This document shows positions 42,361-52,169 of a DNA stretch of 64,000 nt, in pieces. Both the position numbers and the translations under genes were made by a program. The stretch is from Halomonas cupida. GTDB taxonomy: Bacteria > Pseudomonadota > Gammaproteobacteria > Pseudomonadales > Halomonadaceae. The notes under the pieces were generated by a model. It ran no database searches. It was not told the origin of the DNA and worked only from the letters and a program-made list of their open reading frames with translations. Position 1 is the stretch's first letter. Every line of letters begins with the position of its first letter. The DNA is taken from positions 186,001 through 250,000 of the forward strand of contig NZ_FRCA01000002.1 in the NCBI RefSeq assembly GCF_900142755.1, read 5' to 3'.

Positions 42361-44136
42361 TCAACCGCCAAAAGGCCAGATGAGCGGCGTCAACCCAACT
42401 ACCACAACCGCCGTAAGCAGGTTCAGCGGACCGCCCAGACGCAGATAGTCGCCGAGTCGATATCCCCCGGGTCCCATGACCATCAGATTGGTCTGGTAAC
42501 CGATCGGTGTCAGAAAGCTTGCCGAGGCAGCGAACATCACAACCACCACAAAGGGCATCGGGCTGACACCGAGGTGTTCAGCCCCGGACATGGCAATCGG
42601 AAAGGTGATTACTGCGGCGGCATTGTTGGTCACCAGCGAGGTCAGTGTCGCCACCACGATATAGGTGCCGATCAGCAACAGCCATGGCTGATTGCCGACA
42701 ATCGCCAATAGACTCCCGGCCACTGCGGATGCCGCACCGGAGCTGTCGAGGGCCGCCCCGAGACCGAAGGACGCGGCGATGGTGAGCAACACCTGGGTAT
42801 CGAGACTGCGGCGCGCGCCGGCGACGCTCACACAACCACTCAGCAGGGTTGCCGCCGCCCCCAGCATGGCGGCATTCATCATGCTCATCACACCGCTGGT
42901 GGCAAGTACCACCACGGCCGCCAGAATCCCCCAGGCGCGAATGGCACGCTCATGCACTGGACGCGCCGCACCATCCAACTGACTGATGAGCAGGAAGTCC
43001 CGCGATTGACGATGACGCTCGATGAAAGCCGGGCGCGCTTCCAGCAGCAGCACATCAGCCGGCTGCAGACGAATCTGACCGAGATTACCGGATACCCGCT
43101 CACCACTCCGACAGACGGCCAGCACTGCTGCCCCGTACTGGGTGCGAAAATGGCCATCACGAATACGCTGGCCGATGAACTGGCACTGATCGGAGACCAC
43201 CGCCTCGACCAGGCGCCGCTCCCGGAACTCCTTCTCGAGATTCGACATGCCCTGGCTCGAGGGGATGAGTCCACGCAACTGCTGCAGTTCCACAGCGCCA
43301 CCGGCGGTGCCGGCAAACACCAGACGATCACCGCCCTTGAGACGCTCACCAGGCCCGACAACGCTGACCACGTTACCGCCACGCTCGATCTCGACCAGGA
43401 ACAGCTCGCTCAAGTGACGCAGTCCGGCCTCTTCCACCGTGTTGTCGACCAACGGGCCCTGCGGATCGACCTCCATCTCGATGGTGAATTCACGGGGGTT
43501 GGAGAAGGCATCGTCCGTACCACTGCGCTGGGGCAGCAGACGCGGTCCTGCCAGGATGAGGAAACCCACGCCGACCACCGCCATGGGAACGCCAAGCCAA
43601 GCGACATCGAACAGCCCCATATCGAGTCCGTCGATACGCTGCTCCGCCAGCGCATGCACCACCAGGTTGGTACTGGTGCCCAATAGGGTGATGGTGCCAC
43701 CGAGAATCGAGGCAAAGCTCAATGGCATCAGCAATAGCTGTGGTGCCAGTCCCAAACGCCGACTCCAGCTCATCACGGCAGGAATGAAGGTCGCGACCAC
43801 TGGAGTATTGTTGAGCAGTGAGCTGATCGCCGCCACCGGCAGCACCAGACGTACCAGTGCTCGTCGTGGTCCGAGGGGCCGTCCCAGCACATAGCGAATG
43901 ATCAGATCGATGCCACCGGTCTCACGCAGCCCCGCGACAACGATATACAGGAAGGCGACAGTGAACAAACCACTATTGGAGAAGCCACTCAGGGCCTGCT
44001 CGGTGTCGATGACACCCAGGCTCAACAGCAGCACCACAGCGCCCATCAACACCATGTCCGGGCTGATCCGAGTCATGGCCATGAGGGGAAAGACAGCACC
44101 AGCAACAAACAGGGAAATCCAGGCGTCCAGCGACAT
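42361..44136 (-). CDS. SLC13 family permease with TrkA-C domains
   Basis: Inner-membrane anion carrier of 591 aa. About ten helices are split by a cytoplasmic insert (about 190-390) containing two RCK/TrkA-C-like domains, recognisable in VDNTVEEAGLRHLSELFLVE and the following GDRLVFAG, and again in RIRDGHFRTQYGAAVLAVCR. The hairpin segments LLNNTPVVATFIPAVMSW and TNNAAAVITFPIAMSGAEHL are typical of divalent-anion:Na+ symporters. Proteins of this layout are often sulfate carriers. AAGGA supports the ATG at MSLDAWIS over one ten codons earlier. Substrate inferred, not shown. Confidence 0.9.
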   Translation of the reverse strand: MSLDAWISLFVAGAVFPLMAMTRISPDMVLMGAVVLLLSLGVIDTEQALSGFSNSGLFTVAFLYIVVAGLRETGGIDLIIRYVLGRPLGPRRALVRLVLPVAAISSLLNNTPVVATFIPAVMSWSRRLGLAPQLLLMPLSFASILGGTITLLGTSTNLVVHALAEQRIDGLDMGLFDVAWLGVPMAVVGVGFLILAGPRLLPQRSGTDDAFSNPREFTIEMEVDPQGPLVDNTVEEAGLRHLSELFLVEIERGGNVVSVVGPGERLKGGDRLVFAGTAGGAVELQQLRGLIPSSQGMSNLEKEFRERRLVEAVVSDQCQFIGQRIRDGHFRTQYGAAVLAVCRSGERVSGNLGQIRLQPADVLLLEARPAFIERHRQSRDFLLISQLDGAARPVHERAIRAWGILAAVVVLATSGVMSMMNAAMLGAAATLLSGCVSVAGARRSLDTQVLLTIAASFGLGAALDSSGAASAVAGSLLAIVGNQPWLLLIGTYIVVATLTSLVTNNAAAVITFPIAMSGAEHLGVSPMPFVVVVMFAASASFLTPIGYQTNLMVMGPGGYRLGDYLRLGGPLNLLTAVVVVGLTPLIWPFGG

Positions 44137-44295
44137 CAGCGGGCATCCTTGCGGGAGGAGCCTCATTGTGACCGCTGCAGCTTATTCGAAAAAGTTCCTG
44201 GTTCTTATCCACTTATATCCATCGGGGATAAGAAGGCATGCCGAGCCTTCGGCATGCAGAATACGGAGTTGTGGCATTTCGCAAGCCACATACGC

Positions 44296-44324
44296 AAGAA
44301 GGCCCGCCAATGGCGAGCCTTCTT
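44296..44324. terminator. Terminator after cold-shock gene
   Basis: AAGAAGGC and GCCTTCTT form a perfect 8-bp stem, with CGCCA/TGGCG inside, giving a symmetric hairpin. It lies about 40 bases after the cold-shock stop codon on the minus strand. Confidence 0.72.
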
Positions 44325-44360
44325 CTGCATTCAGAGCCTCAGCTCTGGACCAGCATCAGA

Positions 44361-44567
44361 TCAGTCGATGACCTTGATGTTGGAAGCCTGCAGGCCTTTC
44401 TTGCCCTGAGTGACGTCGAAGGAGACCTTCTGACCGTCCTGCAGAGACTTGAAGCCGTCAGCTTGAATCTCGGAGAAGTGAGCGAACAGGTCGTCACCGT
44501 TGTCGTCCGGAGAAATGAAGCCGAAGCCTTTAGTGTCGTTGAACCACTTAACTGTACCAGTAGCCAT
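44361..44567 (-). CDS. Cold-shock domain protein (CspA family)
   Basis: Single cold-shock domain protein of 68 aa binding single-stranded RNA/DNA. RNP1 is [10 protein letters not shown] and RNP2 is [27 protein letters not shown] is the standard start. It lies 181 bp downstream of the GMC oxidoreductase on the same strand, and that space probably holds its own promoter and a long leader as in csp genes. I did not identify a cold box. A hairpin terminator follows. It could be constitutive or cold-induced. Confidence 0.96.
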   Translation of the reverse strand: MATGTVKWFNDTKGFGFISPDDNGDDLFAHFSEIQADGFKSLQDGQKVSFDVTQGKKGLQASNIKVID

Positions 44568-44748
44568 TATCGAATTCCTCGAATAGCAATTGAATTACCG
44601 GGAAATACCCGAGTAGCAGTGGGTAAAACAAGAAACTTCCCCCGGGAAACCGATGCATCAGGCTTCGATGACCACTGAAGATATGTTCGACTTGCTAACC
44701 TACTGCGATCAGCATGCGCGGTCTGAGCGCTCACGTCAACACTAATTA

Positions 44749-46419
44749 TCAATCATGACCGCAGGATGACACTGATTCACGAATCCAGGCCGCAGCCTTT
44801 TCGGCGATCATCAGTGTTGGTGAGTTGGTGTTACCCGACACGATCGTCGGCATTACACCAGCGTCCACCACCCTTAGACCACTGACGCCCAGCACACGCA
44901 GCCGAGAGTCAACCACGGCCATGGGATCATCAGCTCGCCCCATGGCCGTGGTTCCGACAGGATGAAAGATTGTCGTGCCGATGTCACCTGCCGCCTGCTG
45001 CAATTCCTCATCACTCTGAAGAAATGCCCCCGGCTTGATCTCCTCAGGCCGATATTGCGCCAGTGGCGCCTGTTCGACGATACGCCTTACCACTCGCAAT
45101 GAGTCTGCTGCCACCTGGCGATCCTCGGCGGTGGCGAGATAGTTGGGCGCAATGGCCGGCGCCTCACGGGGGTCTGCACTCACCAGACGCACCGTTCCTC
45201 GGCTGGTAGGGTTCAGATTGCAGACGCTGGCAGTGACCGCCGGGAACTCATGAAGCGGTTGACCAAAGGCCTCGAGGCTCAATGGCTGAACATGAAACTC
45301 CAGATTCGGATGCTGCTGATCGTGACTGCTGCGAGTAAAGATGCCCAGTTGCGATGGCGCCATACTCATCGGGCCGGAACGCTTGAACAGATAGTGCAGT
45401 GCAATCGCCGCCTTGCCCCACCAGCGATGGACCATGGTGTTCAGGGTCCGTGCCCCTTCCAGGCGATAGACGGCGCGCAATTGAAGGTGGTCCTGAAGGT
45501 TCTCGCCCACCCCGGGCGCCTCCTTGATCACCGCAATGCCATGCTGCTCCAGCAACTCCCGTGGGCCGATACCGGAAAGCTGCAGCAGATGGGGCGAGCC
45601 GATGGCCCCGGCACTCAGAATAACTTCCCTGCTCGCCTGTGCGGTTACCTGCTGCCCCTGACGGTGGACACTGACTCCCGTACAACGCGGTTCCTCGGCA
45701 CCTTTGGTGGCAGCAAAGTCGAGGCGCTCGACCAGGCTGTCGTGCCAGAGTGTCAGATTGGGACGTGCCAGCGCCTTGCGCAGAAAGGCCTTCGAGGTAT
45801 TCCAGCGCCAGCCGGCACGCTGGTTGACCTCGAAATAGTCGACACCCTCGTTGCAGCCTCGATTGAAGTCATCCGTTGCCGGAATGCCCGCCTCTCGGGC
45901 TGCCGCGGCAAAATCGTCCAGCACCTGCCAGCGATAGCGCTGTTGCTCGACCCGCCACTCGCCGCCATGGCCATGAAAGCGTCGTTGCTGCTCGCTCCCC
46001 CCATCATCCAGCCGATAGTGGTCCTCATGGCGCCGAAAGTCTTCCAGGCATGACTCCCAGCGCCATGCATCATCACCGGTCAACGCTGCCCAATGGTCAT
46101 AGTCTCGAGCCTGACCACGCATGTAGATCATGCCATTGATGCTCGAGCAGCCCCCCAGGGTTCTGCCCCGTGGATACAGCAGCGTGCGGCCATTGAGCCC
46201 GGCGGCAGGCTGAGTGCGGAAACGCCAGTCGGTACGCGGGTTATCAATGCAATAGAGGTAGCCAACCGGGATATGGATCCAGGGATAACTATCGCGCCCC
46301 CCGGCCTCGATCAGCAGAACCGATACCGTCGGATCTTCACTCAGGCGCTTTGCCAGCAGACAGCCGGCACTGCCCGCCCCTACGATGATGTAGTCGAAGC
46401 TGGTGGTTGCCTTGCTCAT
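44749..46419 (-). CDS. GMC family oxidoreductase (choline dehydrogenase-like)
   Basis: FAD-dependent alcohol dehydrogenase or oxidase of 556 aa. The N-terminal FAD motif is FDYIIVGAGSAGCLLAKRLS. GMC signature 1 is YPRGRTLGGCSSINGMIYMR. Signature 2 is REVILSAGAIGSPHLLQLSG. The C-terminal active-site region includes FHPVGTTAMGRADDPMAVV (conserved His) and the final IVSGNTNSPTLMIAEKAA. AGGAGA eight bases before the ATG sets the start. Substrate is not clear: no BetB, BetI or BetT gene is nearby, so betaine synthesis should not be assumed. An 18-bp repeat lies just upstream. Confidence 0.92.
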   Translation of the reverse strand: MSKATTSFDYIIVGAGSAGCLLAKRLSEDPTVSVLLIEAGGRDSYPWIHIPVGYLYCIDNPRTDWRFRTQPAAGLNGRTLLYPRGRTLGGCSSINGMIYMRGQARDYDHWAALTGDDAWRWESCLEDFRRHEDHYRLDDGGSEQQRRFHGHGGEWRVEQQRYRWQVLDDFAAAAREAGIPATDDFNRGCNEGVDYFEVNQRAGWRWNTSKAFLRKALARPNLTLWHDSLVERLDFAATKGAEEPRCTGVSVHRQGQQVTAQASREVILSAGAIGSPHLLQLSGIGPRELLEQHGIAVIKEAPGVGENLQDHLQLRAVYRLEGARTLNTMVHRWWGKAAIALHYLFKRSGPMSMAPSQLGIFTRSSHDQQHPNLEFHVQPLSLEAFGQPLHEFPAVTASVCNLNPTSRGTVRLVSADPREAPAIAPNYLATAEDRQVAADSLRVVRRIVEQAPLAQYRPEEIKPGAFLQSDEELQQAAGDIGTTIFHPVGTTAMGRADDPMAVVDSRLRVLGVSGLRVVDAGVMPTIVSGNTNSPTLMIAEKAAAWIRESVSSCGHD

Positions 46420-46464
46420 CGAGTCACTCTCCTGGTGCCAGCCAGGATCCGGCATGTCGCTATC

Positions 46465-46554
46465 AATCTGGTCATCGCGGTCAACCTGGTTATCACGACC
46501 AACCTGGTTATCACGACCAACCGGGTTATCACGACCAACATAGTCATCACGTGG
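46465..46554. repeat. 18-bp tandem repeat, 5 units
   Basis: Five contiguous units of 18 bp. The middle ones are AACCTGGTTATCACGACC twice and AACCGGGTTATCACGACC once, and the outer two are degenerate. The array starts 46 bp upstream of the GMC start codon, in its leader or promoter. Confidence 0.9.
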
Positions 46555-46595
46555 ATCACCCCGAGCTGTTTGATGGTCACTCGCCTCAACCTGAC

Positions 46596-46650
46596 GGCGG
46601 CATTTCCCTGTGGCGCGGTCAACTCGACATGAAAGCTTGCCGGGTCAATA
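46596..46650 (+). repeat. Degraded partial copy of the 173-bp structured repeat
   Basis: About 55 bp align without gaps to positions 16144-16198 of the left element copy (fourth and fifth dyads) at roughly 80% identity, including the blocks ACATGAAAGC and TGCCGGGT. The dyads no longer pair well, so it looks like a relic. It lies next to the 18-bp array. Confidence 0.6.
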
Positions 46651-46862
46651 ACGACAGACTATCGACTCATTGCCCTCCCGCAATGCTGCCAACGTCCAGG
46701 CCAGTCATGCGCCGGGTCACATCGCGGTTCTGCATTGGCGTTACAATGGCGTTATGGTGACCCGATATATCATCAGCACCAACCGTGGCCATTACGACAA
46801 CGATGGAAAAGCCAAAAGGACCGGTCTGGACATGACCCGCGTTGTCTTTCGAGGAGACCTGT

Positions 46863-48497
46863 ATGTCCGTATTGCCTGTGCGTTTCACCACCTATGCCTT
46901 GAGCATCGCCGGCCTGATCCTCAGTCTGATCGGCCTGGCCTTCGACGGTCTATGGTGGATCGGCGTAGTGATCTTCGCCGCCCTGGTGGTGCTCGGCACC
47001 CATGACCTGCGGCAACGCCGCCGTACCGTCAGCCGCAACTATCCGATTCTGGCGCACATGCGCTACCTACTCGAATCCATCGGCCCGGAGTTTCGTCAGT
47101 ACTTCATCGAATCGGATACCGACCAGGTACCCTTCTCCCGTGAACAGCGCAGCCTTGTCTACCGTCGCGCCCAGAATACCGTGGACAAGAAGCCCTTCGG
47201 TTCACTGCACAACATGAATGCCCCCGGCTATGAGTGGATGAGTCCCTCCATGGCACCGACACACATCGGAGACCAGGACTTCCGCATTGTGGTGGGACAG
47301 AACCGTGCCCAGCCGTACAGCGTCAGTGCGGTCAACATCTCGGCAATGAGCTTCGGAGCGCTATCGCCCAATGCCCTCAGCGCTCTGAATGAGGGCGCAC
47401 GCATGGGCGGCTTCTATCACACCACCGGTGAAGGGTCGATTTCCCCCTATCACTTGCGTGGAGGGGACCTGGTCTGGCAGTTGGGGTCCGGCTACTTCGG
47501 TTGTCGGCGTGATGACGGCGGTTTCGATCCGGAGAAATTCCGTCGCAACGCCCAGCGCGAAGAAGTCAAGATGATCGAGATCAAGCTCTCTCAGGGGGCC
47601 AAGCCCGGCCATGGCGGTATCCTGCCGGCGGCCAAGGTCACCGCAGAAATCGCCTCCACCCGCGGCGTGCCGGAGGGGCAGGACGTAGTCTCTCCGTCCA
47701 GTCACTCGGCCTTCTCCACTCCCCGCGAATTGATCAGTTTCATCCAGACCCTGCGTGAGCTTTCCGGGGGCAAACCCGTGGGAATCAAGCTCGCAGTGGG
47801 CCACCCCTGGGAATGGTTTGCCATGGTCAAGGCCATGCGTGAGGAAAATGACCACCCCGATTACATCATCGTTGACGGCGGTCAGGGCGGGACGGGTGCC
47901 GCACCGCTGGAGTTCATCAACCGCCTGGGCATGCCGCTCGATGACGCTCTCAATCTGGTTCACAACACCCTGGTCGGCGCAGGGTTGCGCGAGGATATCC
48001 GTATCGGCGCCAGTGGCAAGATCATCAGTGCCTTCGATATCTGTCGCACCATGGCGTTGGGCGCCGACTGGGTGAACATGGCTCGCGGGTTCATGTTCTC
48101 GCTGGGTTGCATTCAGGCACAGAGCTGCCACAACGACCGCTGTCCCAGTGGCGTCGCCACCCAGGATCCACTGCGCGGTGGACGCCTGGATATCGATGAC
48201 AAAGCGATACGAGTCAGGAACTTCCACAGCAATACGCTGCATGCGCTGCGCGAGCTGCTGGAAGCCGCAGGCCTGCAACATCCCGGCGAACTGGGCCCCG
48301 AGCATATCATCCGGCGCCTCGACAATGGCTCCGCCAGGCCCTACATCAGCCTGCTCGACACCCTCAAGCCCAGCGAACTCCTGGAAGGCGGCGCTGTCGA
48401 TCATCCGTTGTATCGTGAATTCTGGGACGTGTCAGATGCCGACAGCTTCGCGGCGCCGGAAGCCATCGCCAGGCTGCGCTCCAGTAAACTGGTGTAA
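46863..48497 (+). CDS. FMN-binding glutamate synthase family protein
   Basis: Protein of 544 aa with one or two N-terminal membrane helices (VRFTTYALSIAGLILSLIGL and onwards) followed by a glutamate-synthase FMN domain. Family segments are SAVNISAMSFGALSPNALSA, DYIIVDGGQGGTGAAPLEF and the cysteine cluster SLGCIQAQSCHNDRCPSG. Membrane-anchored stand-alone GltS-like proteins of this kind occur widely, and their reaction is not settled; no glutaminase domain is present. AGGAG supports the ATG at MSVLPVRF. Stands alone; the gap upstream contains repeats. Confidence 0.92.
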   Translation: MSVLPVRFTTYALSIAGLILSLIGLAFDGLWWIGVVIFAALVVLGTHDLRQRRRTVSRNYPILAHMRYLLESIGPEFRQYFIESDTDQVPFSREQRSLVYRRAQNTVDKKPFGSLHNMNAPGYEWMSPSMAPTHIGDQDFRIVVGQNRAQPYSVSAVNISAMSFGALSPNALSALNEGARMGGFYHTTGEGSISPYHLRGGDLVWQLGSGYFGCRRDDGGFDPEKFRRNAQREEVKMIEIKLSQGAKPGHGGILPAAKVTAEIASTRGVPEGQDVVSPSSHSAFSTPRELISFIQTLRELSGGKPVGIKLAVGHPWEWFAMVKAMREENDHPDYIIVDGGQGGTGAAPLEFINRLGMPLDDALNLVHNTLVGAGLREDIRIGASGKIISAFDICRTMALGADWVNMARGFMFSLGCIQAQSCHNDRCPSGVATQDPLRGGRLDIDDKAIRVRNFHSNTLHALRELLEAAGLQHPGELGPEHIIRRLDNGSARPYISLLDTLKPSELLEGGAVDHPLYREFWDVSDADSFAAPEAIARLRSSKLV

Positions 48498-48616
48498 CAC
48501 ACAAGGCGTGGGGCAATGATATTCTCTGTGCCGGGACCCGCCACCCCGCGTTCGGGGTGGCGGCAGAAATCGTTTCTCCGGCCACTACCGGAGACCTGCG
48601 ACGCGAAGGGAGCCTC

Positions 48617-50548
48617 ATGAGCGACAATGGACAGCCTCGGACCTCAACACTGCCTGACGTACTGGCTGGTCCGATTCTGCGGCGCTGCTCACCGGAACGA
48701 CTGCGTATCTGGCTGGTCGCCAGTCGCCCCCTCGACCTGGTCCTGGAGCTCAAGCCAGGTGATCAACCTCTGCAGGAGCTGCCTCTTGATGACGAGCAGT
48801 GCCGTCGCATGCCGCTGGGCCATCATGCAATTCTGCATCTGATTGAGGTAGGTCTGGACAGCCCACTGCCGACCGGTCAGTACATCGACTATGATCTGCG
48901 CATCCGTGACGGCGGCAGCATTGCCGACTGGGCGCCCCACCTCCATTATCCACAGCAACAGAATCCCGGTTTCGTCATCACCGCCGAGCAGCGTCGTCTG
49001 TTGCATGGCTCCTGCCGACGCCCCCATTTTGATGGGCCGGATGGGCTGGCCCATGTCGATGGCTGGCTGGAGCAACGGCTCGAACAGCCCTCCGAATGGC
49101 CCAGTTGGCTGTTGATGACCGGCGACCAGGTGTATGCCGATGACGTTGCCGGTCCCATGCTGGTGGCCATTCATGAGCTGATCGCACGACTGGGACTGTT
49201 TGACGAGCCTCTCGAGGAAGCCACCCTCCCCGACAGCCAGGCGCTCTACTCCTGTGATGCCTGCTACTACCATCGCCAGCAGCTACTGCCCGACGTGAAG
49301 GAAAGCCGCGAGCTGCGCAAGCGTTTCTTCGGTGGTGCGCGCAAACCCGTGTTTACGTCGGCCAGCGCCAACAATCACCTGATGACTTTTGCCGAAGTCA
49401 TCGCCATGTACCTGCTGGTGTGGTCACCGACTCCCTGGCGGTTGATCGATATGCAACCACCGGAGCTGTCCGATGAGGACAGGGCGACCTATGACAACGA
49501 AGCGGAAGTCATCGAGCGATTCGTCGCAACGCTGCCGGCAGCCGCACGGGTCATGGCAAACCTGCCGACGCTGATGATCTTCGATGATCACGACATCACC
49601 GATGACTGGAACCTGACCGCCGATTGGGAGCGCACCGCCTATGGCCATCCGTTCTCGCGGCGGATCATCGGAAACGCGCTGCTGGGGTATCTGCTCTGTC
49701 AGGGCTGGGGCAACGACCCCCAGCGGCTCGCCACACCGCTCGATGAAGCTCAGACTCTGCTTGAAGCAGCCGCAGCCAATCACAACTGGCTGGACGGTCA
49801 ACGACTCGACGAGGTGATTCGACATCTGTTGCGCTTCGAGGGCTGGGGCTTCGAGATCGATGGCAATCCCAAACTGGTGGCTCTGGATACCCGCACCCGG
49901 CGCTGGCGCAGTGAACGCGACCCCGAACATCCTTCAGGATTGATGGATTGGGAGGCTCTGTCCGAGCTGCAGCAGCAGATCCTCGGCGCTCGTTCGGTCA
50001 TCATCGTCTCTCCGGCTCCGATGTTCGGAGTCAAGTTGATCGAGATCATCCAGAAGCTGTTCACCATGATCGGCAAACCGCTACTGGTCGATGCCGAGAA
50101 CTGGATGGCCCACCGCGGTGCCGCCAACACCATGCTCAACATCTTCCGCCATTCCCGTACCCCCGGGCACTATGTGGTGCTGTCCGGCGACGTACACTAT
50201 TCCTTCGTCTACGACATCCTGATTCGCCACCGTCGCGAAGGGCCAAAGATCTGGCAGGTCACCTCCAGTGGCATCAAGAACTGCTTTCCTGACACCCTGC
50301 TGGATGTCTTCGATCGCCTCAACCGCTGGCTATTCTCACCCCGCTCACCACTCAACTGGTTCACCCGCCGACGTCCCATGGCGATCCGGCCACGCGATCC
50401 GGATGGTGCAAAGGCCGGAGAACGGCTATGGAATGGTCCCGGCATGGGCCTCATTACCCTCGCCGAGGACGGTAGTCCGGAAGACATCCGCCAACTCGAC
50501 GCTCGCGGTATGGAAGTCGTGTTTCCACCGCCGAGGAAGAGGCCCTGA
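48617..50548 (+). CDS. PhoD-like alkaline phosphatase D family protein
   Basis: Metallophosphatase of 643 aa. The PhoD-like core is seen in LLMTGDQVYADDVAGPMLVA with conserved Asp and Tyr, in TLMIFDDHDITDDWNLTADW, and in HYVVLSGDVHYSFVYDILI with Asp and His ligands. There is no signal peptide or Tat motif, so unlike secreted PhoD it is probably cytoplasmic. The N-terminal 130 residues form a separate domain of unclear identity. GGGAG before this ATG is preferred to an opening 20 codons upstream. Substrate unknown; phosphodiester or phosphomonoester activity is expected from the family. Confidence 0.88.
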   Translation: MSDNGQPRTSTLPDVLAGPILRRCSPERLRIWLVASRPLDLVLELKPGDQPLQELPLDDEQCRRMPLGHHAILHLIEVGLDSPLPTGQYIDYDLRIRDGGSIADWAPHLHYPQQQNPGFVITAEQRRLLHGSCRRPHFDGPDGLAHVDGWLEQRLEQPSEWPSWLLMTGDQVYADDVAGPMLVAIHELIARLGLFDEPLEEATLPDSQALYSCDACYYHRQQLLPDVKESRELRKRFFGGARKPVFTSASANNHLMTFAEVIAMYLLVWSPTPWRLIDMQPPELSDEDRATYDNEAEVIERFVATLPAAARVMANLPTLMIFDDHDITDDWNLTADWERTAYGHPFSRRIIGNALLGYLLCQGWGNDPQRLATPLDEAQTLLEAAAANHNWLDGQRLDEVIRHLLRFEGWGFEIDGNPKLVALDTRTRRWRSERDPEHPSGLMDWEALSELQQQILGARSVIIVSPAPMFGVKLIEIIQKLFTMIGKPLLVDAENWMAHRGAANTMLNIFRHSRTPGHYVVLSGDVHYSFVYDILIRHRREGPKIWQVTSSGIKNCFPDTLLDVFDRLNRWLFSPRSPLNWFTRRRPMAIRPRDPDGAKAGERLWNGPGMGLITLAEDGSPEDIRQLDARGMEVVFPPPRKRP

Positions 50549-50611
50549 GAGGCCCCTGCGACGAGCATCGAGCCCCGAAAGAGGCCACTCGACTGCTCGC
50601 CGCTTCCAGAC

Positions 50612-51052
50612 TCAGCTACGCGTGACGTAGGCCAGGATTTCCACGACCTGATCGGTGGTCTGTGCCCAGGCCATGGCCGAGCCATCGACTTCCTTCAATG
50701 GGTGCACGATATCGTCCGCATGAAGCGTGACATAGGGCTTGCCGAGTGCCGCGCAGTAACCTGCGTCATAGGCGGCATTCCACTGCTTGTACTTGTCACC
50801 GAAGCGTACCACCACCAGATCGCTCTGCTCGATCAAGGTCCGGGTACGGATCGCGTTGACCTTTGACGACTTGTGATCGCGCCAGAAGCTATCCGATTCC
50901 GCTCCCAGGTGATCACCAGCGGCATCACTGGCATCGTGGTCGGTTACTGCCGACGTAAAGACCACATCAAGCCCTGCCTTCTCGGCACCCCGCTTGATCT
51001 CGTCACGCCAGTCGGTGTGAATCTCACCGGACAGATAGACATGCAAACTCAT
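50612..51052 (-). CDS. ytoQ: YtoQ family protein
   Basis: Small protein of 146 aa that aligns throughout with the YtoQ family. The start MSLHVYLSGEIHTDWRDEI, the middle WRDHKSSKVNAIRTRTLIEQ and the segment VVRFGDKYKQWNAAYDAGYC are strongly conserved. The fold resembles nucleoside 2-deoxyribosyltransferases, but no activity is known to me. GAGGAG before the ATG decides the start; a 60-codon upstream extension has no family similarity. Divergent from the ChaC gene. Confidence 0.92.
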   Translation of the reverse strand: MSLHVYLSGEIHTDWRDEIKRGAEKAGLDVVFTSAVTDHDASDAAGDHLGAESDSFWRDHKSSKVNAIRTRTLIEQSDLVVVRFGDKYKQWNAAYDAGYCAALGKPYVTLHADDIVHPLKEVDGSAMAWAQTTDQVVEILAYVTRS

Positions 51053-51398
51053 GGTGGTTCTCCTCGGTCTTGTCAGGGTCAATCTTCCCAGAGTCAACAA
51101 GCTACGAATGACGAGCTGCAGTCTCAAGCAGTCCAGCGCCGCGCCGAGGATCACAGATAACATCCAGACGTTCGGGTACAGGGTACTGCTCCAGCAAAGC
51201 GTGCTCGAAGCTCGTGACTCGATGCTTGCCAACCATCATACGTCGACAATTCTTGTATACAAACCCAATGGCACTCTGAAGGCATCAATGCCTGGATCAT
51301 CAACGCCCTTCTATCGCATGATGGTAAGTAACCCGGTGCATGACGAGGAGCCGCCGGGAGCAGGGCTCAAGATCAGGAGCCGGAGATCAGAAACCGAA
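51053..51398. other. Divergent intergenic region ytoQ / chaC
   Basis: The frame of the ChaC gene stays open upstream, but the sequence is not conserved-looking and is treated as non-coding. One perfect palindrome, TTGTATACAA (51253-51262), resembles GntR-type operators, although no GntR gene is nearby. No terminator seen. Confidence 0.45.
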
Positions 51399-52058
51399 AT
51401 GCCGACCACGCCACTTGCCATGACCACACCAACGTTCCGCTCAGCCGATACCCGCGAACTCAACCGTCGCATGAACCATTTCGAAGGGCAGTCGATGATA
51501 TGGCTGTTCGGCTATGGCTCACTGATCTGGAAAGCCGACTTCGATTGGCATCAGCGCCGTCCGGCGGTGATCCATGGCCTGTCACGGCGTTTCTGGCAAG
51601 GCTCCCACGACCACAGGGGCACCCCTGAAGCCCCCGGCCGAGTGGTGACTCTGGTCGACGAACCCGGCGCCGAGTGCCTGGGCATGGCCTACCTGATTGA
51701 TCGCGACCTCCTGGCCCCGCTCGACCTGCGCGAGAAGAACGGCTACCTGCGCCGCGTCACCACCATGCACTTCGTCGATGAGCCGGCGACGGATTCGGCT
51801 GCCGCTGCTTTCGCCCCTGACAGCGCCGAAGGTCTGGTGTACATCGCTACCGCCGAGAATACCGCCTGGCTCGGTGAGGCCCCGCTGACCAGGATGGTCG
51901 AGCAGATCGGTGAGGCACAGGGCCCCAGCGGCGCCAACGCCGACTATCTCCACAACCTCGCCGATGCCTTGCGTAAGCTTGGTGGTCATGACGAGCATGT
52001 ATTCGATCTCGACACCACCCTGCGCGAGCGAATGCCGGGTGCGGCGATACCGCGCTGA
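51399..52058 (+). CDS. chaC: Glutathione-specific gamma-glutamylcyclotransferase, ChaC family
   Basis: Enzyme of 219 aa cleaving glutathione to 5-oxoproline and Cys-Gly. The substrate loop is WLFGYGSLIWKADFD and the catalytic Glu is in DLREKNGYLRRVTT. Other conserved parts are GLSRRFWQGSHDHRGTPEAP and NADYLHNLADALRKLG. The start is uncertain: ATG here has GGAG 13 bases upstream, while ATGs at 51420, 51471 and 51495 would trim a poorly conserved leader. No ChaA/ChaB partner is adjacent. The next gene on the strand is a threonine ammonia-lyase after 111 bp. Confidence 0.92.
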   Translation: MPTTPLAMTTPTFRSADTRELNRRMNHFEGQSMIWLFGYGSLIWKADFDWHQRRPAVIHGLSRRFWQGSHDHRGTPEAPGRVVTLVDEPGAECLGMAYLIDRDLLAPLDLREKNGYLRRVTTMHFVDEPATDSAAAAFAPDSAEGLVYIATAENTAWLGEAPLTRMVEQIGEAQGPSGANADYLHNLADALRKLGGHDEHVFDLDTTLRERMPGAAIPR

Positions 52059-52169
52059 TCCGCTGTACGCTGCCTACCCCGTTCCCATTGACGAAGGCCC
52101 ATTGACAACCACCTGTCGACGACGCCGTTACCCCGGCTACAACCATCATATGCCGACTGGAGATCCCGG

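Noticed and set aside
44749-46419. Calling the GMC enzyme choline dehydrogenase (betA)
   Set aside because: No betB, betI or choline carrier is linked, and GMC substrate cannot be read from motifs.
51051-51398. Long upstream extension of the ChaC gene
   Set aside because: The added residues overlap the start of divergent ytoQ and show no family pattern; later ATGs fit ChaC length.
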